A stretch of 34,664 bases of DNA from Agathobacter sp. (lineage in GTDB: Bacteria > Bacillota > Clostridia > Lachnospirales > Lachnospiraceae). The notes beneath the pieces are model-generated. The model saw only the letters and a list, made by a program, of their open reading frames with translations. It searched no databases and was not told where the DNA came from. This document shows, in pieces, positions 8,802 through 18,069 of the stretch. The translations under genes were made by a program, and so were the position numbers. Position 1 is the stretch's first letter. Each line of letters opens with the position of its first letter. The stretch is taken from contig JAGAOC010000047.1 of NCBI GenBank assembly GCA_017623935.1, positions 1-34,664 on the forward strand, in the 5' to 3' direction.

Positions 8802-9659
8802 TTATTTTTCCTGTGAAATATGCACATCTGTCTGTGGAAATGGAATAGAGATTCCCTTCTCATCAAAGGTAAGTTTGATGTTTTCGGTAATTCTTCTCTT
8901 TGCTCCCATGTAGTCAGAAGTCTTAACCCACACACTGATTCCCATGTTTACGCTGCTGTCAGCCAGCTCGTTTACATACACATCTTTAGCATCTTCTTTG
9001 AGGACTAATTCTTCTTTTGCAATGATATCACTGAGTACCTGTTTTACCAGAGCTAAATCTGCGTCATAGGATACACCAACCACCATATCCAGACGACGTT
9101 TCTCTAACTTTGTATTATTAGTAATACTGCTGTTAGATAAGGTTCCGTTTGGAATCATGATAACACGGTTGTCCGGTGTCACTAACTTAGTATAGAAAAT
9201 GGAGATCTCGCTGACAGTTCCTTCCCGTCCGCTTCCATGTTCTACAATGTAATCCCCTACTACGAATGGTTTTAAGAGAAGGATCAGTACTCCACCTGCG
9301 AAGTTCGCAAGACTTCCCTGTAAAGCCAGACCGATGGCTACACCGGCAGATCCAAGAACTGCTACTACAGAACTGGTAGTCACACCGAACTGTCCTAAAA
9401 TGATCATGACCAGTATAAAATACAGGGCATATTTGATCAATGAGCTTAAAAAGGAAATCACACCTGCTTCTAATTTTCCGGTTTTCTCCATGCTGGCTTT
9501 GATCTTCTTTACCAACCAGGAGATCAGTTTTAATCCTACTACAAGGATCAAAAGGGCGATCAAAACCTGTCCAACAAATCCCATGATACCTAAGATCACT
9601 GGTTTAATATAGGATTCGATCATATCTACATCAACACTAATATCTGCTAATATACTCAT
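8802..9659 (-). CDS. mscS: Small-conductance mechanosensitive channel, MscS family
   Basis: A membrane channel that releases solutes on hypo-osmotic shock. In 285 residues it has three hydrophobic segments (about 15-45, 62-82, 88-118). The third contains the pore-helix pattern GSAGVAIGLALQGSLANFAG, followed by the beta domain (PFVVGDYI, IPNGTLSNSSITN) and an alpha/beta C-terminus. This matches the minimal MscS architecture. GGGAGGA lies upstream of the ATG at 9659. It lies 49 bases after the DUF1015 gene and may be the last gene of the leuB-to-DUF1015 run, though a separate promoter in that gap cannot be excluded. Confidence 0.94.
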   Translation of the reverse strand: MSILADISVDVDMIESYIKPVILGIMGFVGQVLIALLILVVGLKLISWLVKKIKASMEKTGKLEAGVISFLSSLIKYALYFILVMIILGQFGVTTSSVVAVLGSAGVAIGLALQGSLANFAGGVLILLLKPFVVGDYIVEHGSGREGTVSEISIFYTKLVTPDNRVIMIPNGTLSNSSITNNTKLEKRRLDMVVGVSYDADLALVKQVLSDIIAKEELVLKEDAKDVYVNELADSSVNMGISVWVKTSDYMGAKRRITENIKLTFDEKGISIPFPQTDVHISQEK

Positions 9660-9708
9660 ATATTATTCCTCCCAATCTAAATATCAATTTTCACTGGCAT
9701 AAGTGCCT

Positions 9709-10974
9709 CTAAAATTCATGAATAAAAAGTCCACTGCGAAGTTTTGGCTCGAACCAAGTGGATTTCGGTGGCATCAAAAGTCCGGCATCTGCTACTGCAA
9801 ATAATTCCTGAATAGAAGTTGGATACATGGCAAATGCCACTTTGCAATCCTCATTACAACGTTTTTCCAGTTCCTTTAAGCCTCGGATCCCTCCTACGAA
9901 ATCAATTCGCTTGTCGGTCTTTGGATCTGTGATACCAAGGACTGGCTCTAACAGCAGATTCTGTAATACAGATACATCCAATCCTTCTACCGGATCATTT
10001 GGAATATCCTTCTCATGCATACTGCAACGATACCAGGTATCTCCTAAATACATGGAGAACTCGCCCTTCTTGTTAGGGGCAGCCTGTCCATTCATCCCTT
10101 CGGAAACAGCACCCTCTACTCCAGCGATTGCTTCTACTACGAACAATTCCTTCATTTTCTCTAAGAATTCTTCTTCTGAAAGTCCGTTTAAGTCCTTTAC
10201 TACACGGTTATAATCCATGATCATCAGCTCTTCATCTGGGAATAATACAGAAAGGAAATAGTTAAATTCCTCTTCTCCTGTATATCCTGGATTCTCTTCC
10301 CGACGTTTCAGACCAACCTTCACTGCAGAAGCAGCTCTGTGATGTCCGTCTGCAATATAGATTTCCCCAATCTGGGAAAATGCAGTCTCTACTGCCAAAA
10401 TATCTGCGGGATCACCGATCTTAAATACTCTGTGGCGGATTCCATCCTCTGCAGTAAAATCATATACTGCTTCTTTTTCTTTGTTCTTAGCCACCACATC
10501 GTTGATCACTGCATTTGCCCGGTATGCCAAAAAGATTGGGCCTGTCTGGGCACTGCAGGTATCTACGTGACGGATACGATCTAATTCCTTATCCGCTCTT
10601 GTATTCTCATGTTTTTTGATCACGCCCTCTGCATAATCATCAATAGATGCGCAGGCGGTAATTCCTGTCTGAACTCTTCCATTCATGGTCAGTTCATAAA
10701 TATAATAGCTCTTCTCTTCATCTACGATAAAAGAGCCCTTCTCTTTCCACTCCTGAATCATGCTGGCTGCTTTTTCATAAACACAGTCCGCATAAATGTC
10801 AATATCCGGGGGAAACTGAGTTTCCGCCCGGTCTATTGCCAAAAATGATTCAGGGTTCTTCTTTACTACTTCCATTGCTTCACTGCGGTTATATACGTCA
10901 TAAGGCAGTGCTGCAATTATGTCTGCTTTATCTGCTGCTGGACGCACACAGATAAATGGTAATATTTTTGCCAT
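9709..10974 (-). CDS. DUF1015 family protein
   Basis: A 421-residue soluble protein of the DUF1015 family (COG4198, as I recall). It starts with the family pattern P-F-x-x-x-R-P (MAKILPFICVRP). Other conserved elements are LPYDVYNRSEA (23-33), KKHENTRADKELDR (120-133) and ADGHHRAASA (208-217). The DGHHR motif resembles that of some ParB/sulfiredoxin-fold proteins, a fold that includes the free-serine kinases SerK and SbnI; this is a motif resemblance only. The gene lies 21 bases after serA and follows serC, a pairing I know from many Clostridia, so a role in serine metabolism is likely but unproven. No catalytic assignment is made here. Confidence 0.85.
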   Translation of the reverse strand: MAKILPFICVRPAADKADIIAALPYDVYNRSEAMEVVKKNPESFLAIDRAETQFPPDIDIYADCVYEKAASMIQEWKEKGSFIVDEEKSYYIYELTMNGRVQTGITACASIDDYAEGVIKKHENTRADKELDRIRHVDTCSAQTGPIFLAYRANAVINDVVAKNKEKEAVYDFTAEDGIRHRVFKIGDPADILAVETAFSQIGEIYIADGHHRAASAVKVGLKRREENPGYTGEEEFNYFLSVLFPDEELMIMDYNRVVKDLNGLSEEEFLEKMKELFVVEAIAGVEGAVSEGMNGQAAPNKKGEFSMYLGDTWYRCSMHEKDIPNDPVEGLDVSVLQNLLLEPVLGITDPKTDKRIDFVGGIRGLKELEKRCNEDCKVAFAMYPTSIQELFAVADAGLLMPPKSTWFEPKLRSGLFIHEF

Positions 10975-10995
10975 AATAACCCCTTTTAATCTAAT

Positions 10996-12159
10996 TTATT
11001 TTACTACACGTACGCGAAGTACACCTTCAACTGCAGAGATCTTTGCTACAACTTCATCTGTAACTGAAGAATCTACGTCTAATAATGCATAAGAGTAATC
11101 TCCCTTTGCTTTATTGGTCATATCTGCTACGTTGATTCCTGCATCTCCTAAGATAGTTGTATACTGGCTGATCATACCAGATACGTTCTTATGTAAGATT
11201 CCGATACGTCCTGCTGTTGTACAAGCACCCATGTTACAGTTAGGGAAGTTTACGGAATTTACAATGTTACCATTCTCTAAGTAATCACGGATCTCACGAA
11301 CTGCCATGATAGCACAGTTATCTTCTGACTCAGCTGTAGAAGCTCCAAGGTGAGGAGTTACAATACATCCTTTTGCACCAACAGTTGTTGTATTTGGGAA
11401 GTCAGATACATATTTTGCAACTTTTCCTGCAGCTAATGCATCAACCATAGCTTCTTCATCTACAAGAAGATCTCTTGCGAAGTTTAAAACGATGGCAGTA
11501 GATTTCATTTTAGAAATAGCTTCTGCATTGATCATTTTCTTTGTAGAATCTAACAGTGGAACGTGAACTGTGATGAAATCACATTCTCTGTAAATATCAT
11601 CAATATTGCTGATGTGTTTTACGTTACGGGATAAGTTCCAAGCTGCATTTACAGAAATGTATGGATCATATCCGTATACATCCATTCCCATATGTACTGC
11701 CGCATTCGCAACTAAAACACCGATTGCACCTAAACCGATAACACCTAATTTTTTACCGGAGATCTCGATACCAGCGAAGTTCTTTTTCTGCTTCTCTGCT
11801 GTTTTTGCAATGTTCTCGTCATTCTGGTTCTCTAAACACCAGTCAATACCACCAACGATATCACGAGCTGCATATAACATTCCAGCGAATACTAACTCTT
11901 TTACGCCATTTGCGTTAGCACCAGGAGTGTTGAAAACTACGATACCCTGATCAGCACATTTCTCTAATGGAATGTTGTTTACACCGGCACCAGCTCTTGC
12001 TACTGCCAGTACAGAATCTCCTAATTCCATATCATGCATTGCTGCACTTCTTACTAATGCTGCGTCTGCGCCTTCGATAGAATCTACTTTCTGGTAATCA
12101 TCAGAAAATAAGTCAAGACCTACACCAGCGATTGGATTTAAACAAGTATATTTGAACAT
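10996..12159 (-). CDS. serA: D-3-phosphoglycerate dehydrogenase with C-terminal ACT domain
   Basis: It oxidises 3-phosphoglycerate to 3-phosphohydroxypyruvate with NAD, the first step of serine synthesis. The Rossmann motif is GLGAIG (142-147). The likely catalytic Arg and His are R229 (in NFARDLL) and H270 (in TPHLGAST). Residues about 317-387 form an ACT domain, usually the serine-feedback site. At 387 residues it is the short form without the intervening domain. GAGGT lies about 7 bases before the ATG. It follows serC with a 115-base spacer that holds a hairpin and 11-base repeats. Confidence 0.96.
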   Translation of the reverse strand: MFKYTCLNPIAGVGLDLFSDDYQKVDSIEGADAALVRSAAMHDMELGDSVLAVARAGAGVNNIPLEKCADQGIVVFNTPGANANGVKELVFAGMLYAARDIVGGIDWCLENQNDENIAKTAEKQKKNFAGIEISGKKLGVIGLGAIGVLVANAAVHMGMDVYGYDPYISVNAAWNLSRNVKHISNIDDIYRECDFITVHVPLLDSTKKMINAEAISKMKSTAIVLNFARDLLVDEEAMVDALAAGKVAKYVSDFPNTTTVGAKGCIVTPHLGASTAESEDNCAIMAVREIRDYLENGNIVNSVNFPNCNMGACTTAGRIGILHKNVSGMISQYTTILGDAGINVADMTNKAKGDYSYALLDVDSSVTDEVVAKISAVEGVLRVRVVK

Positions 12160-12180
12160 TTCAAGTTACCTCTTTCTTCT

Positions 12181-12223
12181 ATTTGCTTCTATATTGCTTC
12201 TATAATTACTTCAATTTGCTTCT
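12181..12223. repeat. Four imperfect 11-base tandem repeats between serC and serA
   Basis: Units on the plus strand are ATTTGCTTCT (12181-12190), ATATTGCTTCT (12191-12201), ATAATTACTTC (12202-12212) and AATTTGCTTCT (12213-12223). They end about 20 bases before the serA start, next to its ribosome site, so copy-number change would alter the spacer length. No protein-binding role is known to me. Confidence 0.6.
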
Positions 12224-12240
12224 GTTTTTCATGTTCATTC

Positions 12241-12263
12241 AGGCGGCCTATGGTAAGCCGCCT
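12241..12263 (-). other. Intercistronic hairpin between serC and serA
   Basis: AGGCGGC and GCCGCCT form a perfect 7-bp GC-rich stem with a 9-base loop, 11 bases after the serC stop. No U-run follows on the minus strand, so it looks like an mRNA-processing or 3'-end-protecting hairpin, not a full terminator. Confidence 0.55.
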
Positions 12264-12274
12264 GTATGTATGAT

Positions 12275-13356
12275 CTATGCGTTTTCTGCTTCAAATTTCT
12301 TCATGAAATCAACTAATGCGATAACGCCTTCCTTTGGCATAGCATTGTAGATAGATGCTCTCATTCCACCTACGCTTCTGTGTCCTTTTAAGTTCTCAAG
12401 ACCAGCTGCTTTTGCTTCTTTAACGAATTTAGCATCTAAGTCTGCGTCACCTGTTACGAATGGAACGTTCATAAGAGAACGATCTTCTTTTCTTACAGTT
12501 CCTTTGAACATCTTGCTCTCATCAAGGAAATCATAGAGGATCTTAGCTTTCTCTTCGTTGCGTTTCTTCATCTCTTCCAGACCGCCCATGTTCTTTAACC
12601 ATTTGAACACTTTACCGCAGATGTAAATGTTGTAGCATGGTGGTGTATTGTAAAGAGAATCGTTGTCTGCCTGAGTTTTGTATTTTAACATGGTTGGTGT
12701 TCCTGGAAGAACTTCATCAGAGATCAGGTCTTCACGGATGATCACGATAACCATACCTGCTGGTCCAACGTTCTTCTGTACTCCGCCGTAGATAATGCCG
12801 TATTTGCTTACATCTACTGGCTCAGAAAGGAAGCAGGAGGAAACATCAGATACTAATACTTTGCCTTTTGTATCTGGTAAAGTCTTGAATTTTGTTCCGT
12901 AAATTGTGTTGTTCTCACAGATATATACATAATCCATATCATCAGTGATCGGAAGATCAGAACAATCTGGGATATAAGAGAAAGTCTCATCTGCAGAAGA
13001 TGCAAGTTCAACTGCTTCTCCGTACATTTTTGCTTCCTGGTATGCTTTCTTAGCCCACTGTCCTGTTACAACGTATCCGGCTTTTTTATTTTTCATCAGG
13101 TTCATTGGAACTGCTGCGAACTGCTGGGAAGCTACACCCTGTACGAAAGTACTTTGTAATTATCAGGGATGTTCATAAGATCTCTAAGATCTGCTTCAGC
13201 ATCTTTGATGATATCATCGAATACTTTGGAACGGTGGCTCATTTCCATAACGGACATTCCACATCCCTTGTAATCCATCATTTCTGCTGCTGCTTCCTGT
13301 AATACTTCCTCTGGTAATACAGCTGGACCTGCTGAAAAGTTGTAAATTCTGCTCAT
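12275..13356 (-). pseudogene. serC: Phosphoserine aminotransferase, split by a one-base frameshift
   Basis: SerC transfers an amino group from glutamate to 3-phosphohydroxypyruvate, using PLP. The N-terminal piece ([18 protein letters not shown] to NYKVL, residues 1-70) runs into a stop at 13132-13134. Adding one T at 13146-13148 (a CTTTCG where CTTTTCG is expected) restores [14 protein letters not shown] and joins the rest at MNLMKN. The repaired protein is 360 residues, the family length. The PLP lysine region GGVQKNVGPAG is intact in the second piece. The PLP-phosphate loop reads QGVAS where I expect QGGAS, a second change 10 to 12 bases from the first. AGGAGG fixes the start at 13356. It lies between ilvB and serA in one run. 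Sequencing error or true lesion cannot be separated here. Confidence 0.88.
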
Positions 13357-13382
13357 TTTGTTTTTTCCTCCTAAACTCATTC

Positions 13383-15062
13383 CTATTCCTTGTTATTTAA
13401 ATCTTTTTCATCAAAAGCTTCGTTAATTGGTGCTCCTGGTGCAACCATTGGCCATACCTTATCGTCAGAATCAATAATACAGTCTATGACGAAAGGTTTC
13501 TTACATTCCAAGGCTTCTGCAAAAGCCGCTTCAAATTCTTCACGGCTGGTTACTCGTCTCGCCTCGGCTCCCATTGCCTCTGAGAGTTTTACAAAATCCA
13601 CACCATCATCTAAGATCGTTGCGGAATAATGCTCATTATAGAAAAGTGTCTGCCACTGACGAACCATTCCCAATACATGGTTATTGATAATAACCTCGAT
13701 CAATGGGAGATTCTGTCTGGAAGCTGTTGCCAGCTCATTCATATTCATACGGAAACATCCGTCTCCTGCAATATTGATGACCTGTTTGTCCGGATTAGCT
13801 GTCTGAGCACCAATAGCTGCTCCTAAGCCATATCCCATAGTTCCCAGACCGCCGGATGTAAGTAAGGTTCTTGGCTCTTTGTATTTATAACACTGAGCTG
13901 CCCACATCTGATGCTGACCTACTTCTGTTACCATGATGGCGTCACCCTGTACCATTTCGTAGATCTTCTCAATGATATATGGACCGCTTAATCCGGTCTG
14001 CGGATATGTAAATGGATATTTCTCTTTGTAATGTTCTACATGAGCGATCCATTCTTTGTGACTCTGTGGCTCTAACATACCATTTACCCGCTGTAAGATC
14101 TCTTTGATATCTCCGATAACGCTGGCGTTAGCAATGATATTCTTATTGATCTCAGCCGGATCGATGTCAAACTGTAAGATCTTCGCCTGATGGGCAAAAC
14201 GCTTTGCATTTCCCAGTACACGGTCTGAGAAACGAACACCAATGGCAATGAGAAGGTCACATTCACTCACTCCCAAGTTGGAAGCTTTTGTTCCATGCAT
14301 ACCTAACATTCCAGCGTACTGATCGGAAGTTCCGTCAAAAGCGCCTTTTCCCATTAAGGTGTCACAAACTGGTGCATTTACCAGCTCTACGAACTGTTTT
14401 AATTCTTCGCTGGCACCAGAGATAACTGCGCCGCCACCTACGAAAACAAATGGCTTCTTGGAAGCCTTTATCATCTTTACGGCTTTCTTAAGATCTTCTT
14501 CTGTAATGGTAGAAGAAATACGCGCCGGCATTTCTACTGCCTTTGTCTCAAATTCTACTGTTGCTGCTGTCACATCCTTCGGAATATCTACCAGAACCGG
14601 GCCTGGTCTGCCTTTTCTTGCGATGGTAAAGGCTCTGCGGATAGTATCAGCCAGCTTTGTTACGTCTTTTACAATGAAATTGTGTTTTGTGATCGGTGTT
14701 GTGATACCTGCAATATCGATCTCCTGGAAACTGTCTTTACCCAGAAGGGAAACTCCTACGTTACAGGTAATGGCAACGATCGGTACGGAATCCATGTATG
14801 CAGTAGCAATACCTGTTACCAGGTTAGTTGCTCCTGGTCCGCTGGTGGCTAAACATACACCGACTTTTCCGGTACTTCTTGCATATCCGTCTGCCGCATG
14901 AGAAGCACCCTGCTCATGGGAAGTCAGGACATGTTTGATCTCCGGATGTTTGTAAAGTTCATCATAAACATTCAGGATAGCACCGCCCGGATATCCGAAG
15001 ACGGTGTCTACACCCTGTTCTTTTAAACATTCAATAATAACCTGTGATCCTGTTAACTCCAT
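13383..15062 (-). CDS. ilvB: Acetolactate synthase, large (catalytic) subunit
   Basis: A TPP- and FAD-dependent enzyme that joins two pyruvates to acetolactate, or pyruvate with 2-oxobutyrate, in valine/isoleucine synthesis. In 559 residues it has the full domain order: the N-terminal Pyr domain with [16 protein letters not shown] and the catalytic Glu of SHEQGAS (E50), a middle FAD-type domain, and the C-terminal TPP domain with [15 protein letters not shown]. The short C-terminal [14 protein letters not shown] segment is the usual AHAS pattern, which favours the anabolic over the catabolic type. No ilvN regulatory subunit is adjacent. It begins 16 bases after ilvD, and serC begins 26 bases after it. 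Confidence 0.96.
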   Translation of the reverse strand: MELTGSQVIIECLKEQGVDTVFGYPGGAILNVYDELYKHPEIKHVLTSHEQGASHAADGYARSTGKVGVCLATSGPGATNLVTGIATAYMDSVPIVAITCNVGVSLLGKDSFQEIDIAGITTPITKHNFIVKDVTKLADTIRRAFTIARKGRPGPVLVDIPKDVTAATVEFETKAVEMPARISSTITEEDLKKAVKMIKASKKPFVFVGGGAVISGASEELKQFVELVNAPVCDTLMGKGAFDGTSDQYAGMLGMHGTKASNLGVSECDLLIAIGVRFSDRVLGNAKRFAHQAKILQFDIDPAEINKNIIANASVIGDIKEILQRVNGMLEPQSHKEWIAHVEHYKEKYPFTYPQTGLSGPYIIEKIYEMVQGDAIMVTEVGQHQMWAAQCYKYKEPRTLLTSGGLGTMGYGLGAAIGAQTANPDKQVINIAGDGCFRMNMNELATASRQNLPLIEVIINNHVLGMVRQWQTLFYNEHYSATILDDGVDFVKLSEAMGAEARRVTSREEFEAAFAEALECKKPFVIDCIIDSDDKVWPMVAPGAPINEAFDEKDLNNKE

Positions 15063-15078
15063 TATCTATAACCTCTAA

Positions 15079-16743
15079 CTATTTGTTCTCTAAAATAGCT
15101 CCTCTGTTTCCAGAAGTAACTAAAGAAGCATATCTCTTTAAGTAACCTGTGTTGACCTTTGGCTCTCTTGGCTGCCATTTTGCTTTTCTGGCTGCTAATT
15201 CTTCATCAGAAACTGCCAGATCCAATGTCATTTCAGGAATATTGATCTTAATGATATCTCCCTCTTCTACTAAGGCGATCGGTCCACCTACTGCAGCTTC
15301 TGGAGATACGTGTCCGATAGAAGCTCCTCTGGAAGCTCCTGAGAAACGTCCGTCTGTGATCAGCGCTACTGAACTTCCTAATCCCATTCCTGCGATCGCT
15401 GAAGTAGGATTTAACATCTCTCTCATACCTGGGCCGCCTTTTGGTCCTTCATAACGGATCACTACAACGTCTCCTGCTACGATCTTGCCGCCTTTGATAG
15501 CTGCGATCGCATCTTCTTCACAATCAAATACTCTGGCTGGTCCTTCGTGAACCATCATTTCATCTACTACTGCAGAACGTTTTACAACGGATCCGTCTGG
15601 TGCAAGATTTCCTTTTAATACTGCAAGACCACCTGTCTTACTATATGGATTATCGATTGGACGGATAACTTCCGGATTCTTATTCACTGCATTTGCAATG
15701 TTCTCTCCTACTGTCTTACCTGTTACAGTCATACATTCTGTATTCAGCAGTCCGATATCAGCTAACTCTTTCATAACTGCATATACACCGCCGGCTTCGT
15801 TTAAGTCTTCCATATAGGTAGGACCTGCTGGAGCCAGGTGACAAAGGTTTGGAGTCTTCTCACTGATCGGATTTGCAAAAGCAATATCAAAATCAAAGCC
15901 TACTTCATGAGCGATAGCTGGTAAATGAAGCATAGAGTTTGTAGAACATCCTAATGCCATATCTACTGTTAATGCGTTCATGATCGCTTCTTTTGTCATA
16001 ATATCTCTTGGGCGGATATTCTTATTGTACATATCCATTACTGCCATACCAGCGTGTTTTGCCAGTTTGATTCTCTCTGAGTAAACTGCTGGAATAGTTC
16101 CGTTTCCACCAAGTCCCATACCAAGAACTTCTGTTAAACAGTTCATGGAGTTTGCAGTATACATACCGGAGCAGGAACCGCAGGTAGGACAAGCCTTTGC
16201 TTCGTATTCTTTTACATCTTCTTCTGTCATAGTTCCAGCAGCATAAGAACCTACCGCCTCGAACATAGAAGAAAGACTAGTCTTATGACCTTTTACATGG
16301 CCAGCTAACATAGGTCCACCAGAAACAAATACAGTTGGTACATTGATTCTGGCTGCTGCCATTAACAGTCCTGGTACGTTCTTATCACAGTTTGGAACCA
16401 TAACAAGAGCGTCAAACTGATGAGCCAGTGCCATACACTCAGTAGAGTCTGCGATCAGATCTCTTGTTACAAGAGAATATTTCATTCCTACGTGTCCCAT
16501 AGCAATACCATCACATACAGCAATGGCAGGGAATACTACAGGCACACCGCCTGCTTCTGCAACTCCCAGTTTAACTGCATTTACGATCTTATCCAGATTC
16601 ATATGTCCTGGAACGATCTCGTTATAGGAACTAACGATACCTACCATAGGTTTTTTCATTTCTTCTTCTGTAAAACCTAAGGCATTAAAAAGACTTCTAT
16701 GTGGTGCCTGCTGCATACCAGCTTTTACATTATCACTCTTCAT
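15079..16743 (-). CDS. ilvD: Dihydroxy-acid dehydratase
   Basis: An Fe-S enzyme that dehydrates 2,3-dihydroxy-isovalerate/-methylvalerate to the 2-oxo acids in valine/isoleucine synthesis. In 554 residues, the typical cluster and metal motifs are NCDKNVPG (C119) and the [16 protein letters not shown] region (C185/C188/C191). [11 protein letters not shown] near the C-terminus is the usual active-site segment. GAGAGGAAA lies upstream of the ATG at 16743. It lies between leuB and ilvB in the same direction with short gaps, so co-transcription is likely. Confidence 0.97.
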   Translation of the reverse strand: MKSDNVKAGMQQAPHRSLFNALGFTEEEMKKPMVGIVSSYNEIVPGHMNLDKIVNAVKLGVAEAGGVPVVFPAIAVCDGIAMGHVGMKYSLVTRDLIADSTECMALAHQFDALVMVPNCDKNVPGLLMAAARINVPTVFVSGGPMLAGHVKGHKTSLSSMFEAVGSYAAGTMTEEDVKEYEAKACPTCGSCSGMYTANSMNCLTEVLGMGLGGNGTIPAVYSERIKLAKHAGMAVMDMYNKNIRPRDIMTKEAIMNALTVDMALGCSTNSMLHLPAIAHEVGFDFDIAFANPISEKTPNLCHLAPAGPTYMEDLNEAGGVYAVMKELADIGLLNTECMTVTGKTVGENIANAVNKNPEVIRPIDNPYSKTGGLAVLKGNLAPDGSVVKRSAVVDEMMVHEGPARVFDCEEDAIAAIKGGKIVAGDVVVIRYEGPKGGPGMREMLNPTSAIAGMGLGSSVALITDGRFSGASRGASIGHVSPEAAVGGPIALVEEGDIIKINIPEMTLDLAVSDEELAARKAKWQPREPKVNTGYLKRYASLVTSGNRGAILENK

Positions 16744-16764
16744 CTTGGTTTCCTCTCTTATTTT

Positions 16765-16796
16765 TGTATTATGTCAAATATGTATTATATCAAAAT
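16765..16796. repeat. Two tandem 16-base repeats between leuB and ilvD
   Basis: TGTATTATGTCAAATA (16765-16780) is followed directly by TGTATTATATCAAAAT (16781-16796), 13 of 16 identical. It sits just upstream of the ilvD ribosome site. Read on the minus strand, one copy contains TATAAT and the other TTGACA, so it could also hold a weak internal promoter. No repressor is recognised. Confidence 0.5.
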
Positions 16797-16828
16797 CTAT
16801 GGGTTCTAAATGATATTCTAGTCTAAGA

Positions 16829-17929
16829 CTATACTCTAGCAGAGATCAGATCTCCCATTTCTTTTGTTCCCACCTGAGAGATTCCCTCTGTGGATTCTCC
16901 TGCCTGTGGCATAATATCAATGGTACGATATCCTTCTTTTAATACCTGTTTTACTGCTGCTTCAATAGCGTCAGCCTCTTTATCCAGGTCAAAGGTATAA
17001 CGTAACATCATAGCTGCACTTAAGATAGTGGCAATTGGATTAGCAATGCCTTTTCCAGCAATATCCGGTGCAGAACCGCCGCTTGGCTCATAGAGACCAA
17101 ACTTGGTATCATTTAAGCTGGCAGATGATAACATTCCGATAGAACCGGTTACCATACTTGCCTCATCAGATAAGATATCACCAAACATATTCTCTGTCAA
17201 AATAACGTCGAACTGTTTTGGATCTTTTACTAACTGCATTGCACAGTTATCCACCAGCATATGCTCGTAAGATACTTCTGGATAATCTGCTGCTACTTCT
17301 TCTACGACTTTTCTCCAAAGTCTGGAAGAATCTAATACATTCGCCTTGTCTACAGAAGTTACTTTCTTTCTTCTCTTCATGGCAATATCAAAACCGCGTT
17401 TTGCGATTCTTCTGATCTCTTCTTCGTTATATGTAAGCATATCTGTAGCAGTCATAACGCCATCTACTTCTTCGGTCTTTCTCTCTCCGAAGTAAAGACC
17501 GCCAGTCAGCTCTCGCATGATCATCATGTCAAATCCACTGCCGATGATATCCTCTCTTAAAGGACAAGCAGCTTTTAATTCTTCATATAAGTAAGCAGGT
17601 CTTAAGTTTGCAAAAAGATTCAAGGACTTACGAAGTTTTAACAGTCCTGCTTCCGGACGAAGTTCTGGTGGTAACTTGTACCATGGAGAAGTAGAAGTAT
17701 TTCCTCCAATTGAACCCATCAATACTGCATCGGAACTTTTTGCAGTTTCGATCGCTTCATCTGTTAAAGGAACTCCTGTTGCGTCAATGGAGCATCCTCC
17801 CATTAAAATATCTGTATAACAAAAGCTGTGTCCGTATTTTGCTCCTACAGCGTCTAATACTTTCTTTGCTTCCGCAACGACTTCCGGACCAATTCCATCA
17901 CCGGAAATCACACCAATCTTACATTCCAT
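16829..17929 (-). CDS. leuB: 3-isopropylmalate dehydrogenase
   Basis: It oxidises and decarboxylates 3-isopropylmalate to 2-oxoisocaproate with NAD in leucine synthesis. In 366 residues it starts [18 protein letters not shown], the standard beta-decarboxylating dehydrogenase start. The substrate-binding [16 protein letters not shown] and the metal/nucleotide segment [20 protein letters not shown] follow. AGGGG lies about 8 bases before the ATG. It heads the leuB-ilvD-ilvB-serC-serA run; the usual partners leuA, leuC and leuD are not in this window. Confidence 0.97.
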   Translation of the reverse strand: MECKIGVISGDGIGPEVVAEAKKVLDAVGAKYGHSFCYTDILMGGCSIDATGVPLTDEAIETAKSSDAVLMGSIGGNTSTSPWYKLPPELRPEAGLLKLRKSLNLFANLRPAYLYEELKAACPLREDIIGSGFDMMIMRELTGGLYFGERKTEEVDGVMTATDMLTYNEEEIRRIAKRGFDIAMKRRKKVTSVDKANVLDSSRLWRKVVEEVAADYPEVSYEHMLVDNCAMQLVKDPKQFDVILTENMFGDILSDEASMVTGSIGMLSSASLNDTKFGLYEPSGGSAPDIAGKGIANPIATILSAAMMLRYTFDLDKEADAIEAAVKQVLKEGYRTIDIMPQAGESTEGISQVGTKEMGDLISARV

Positions 17930-17965
17930 GGTCTATCCCCTTTTCTATAAAAGTTTATTTATACT

Positions 17966-17994
17966 ATCATATAGCAAGAAGGTTTGTTTTTCAA
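17966..17994 (-). promoter_or_regulatory. Predicted promoter of leuB-ilvD-ilvB-serC-serA
   Basis: TTGAAA (17994-17989), 17-base spacer, TATGAT (17971-17966). The predicted leader is about 30 bases, too short for a T-box or leader-peptide attenuator, so control would be at initiation. Confidence 0.65.
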
Positions 17995-18069
17995 TAAAAG
18001 AAACTATTTAACTTTTTCATAGACTATATAACCGTATGTTATATTATTTTTATTTTTTATTCCAAAATT

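Noticed and set aside
13131-13150. Programmed ribosomal frameshift in serC
   Set aside because: The CTTTCG site is not a known slippery heptamer, no downstream pseudoknot is evident, and SerC is not known to use frameshifting. A mutation or sequence error is simpler.
14359-14901. 180-codon open frame on the plus strand
   Set aside because: It lies antisense to ilvB, has no ribosome site and shows no domain; ilvB is well supported in the same place. Other long antisense frames (9827-10213, 11606-11950, 18182-18508, 25647-26000) were dropped for the same reason.
18010-18060. Hairpin ATATAAC/GTTATAT followed by a T-rich tract on the plus strand, as a terminator
   Set aside because: The T-tract is on the plus strand, where no gene precedes it. 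On the minus strand it is A-rich upstream of the hairpin and cannot serve phosphofructokinase as an intrinsic terminator.
17930-18069. T-box or leader-peptide attenuator before leuB
   Set aside because: The leader predicted from the promoter is only about 30 bases and has no run of Leu/Val/Ile codons.
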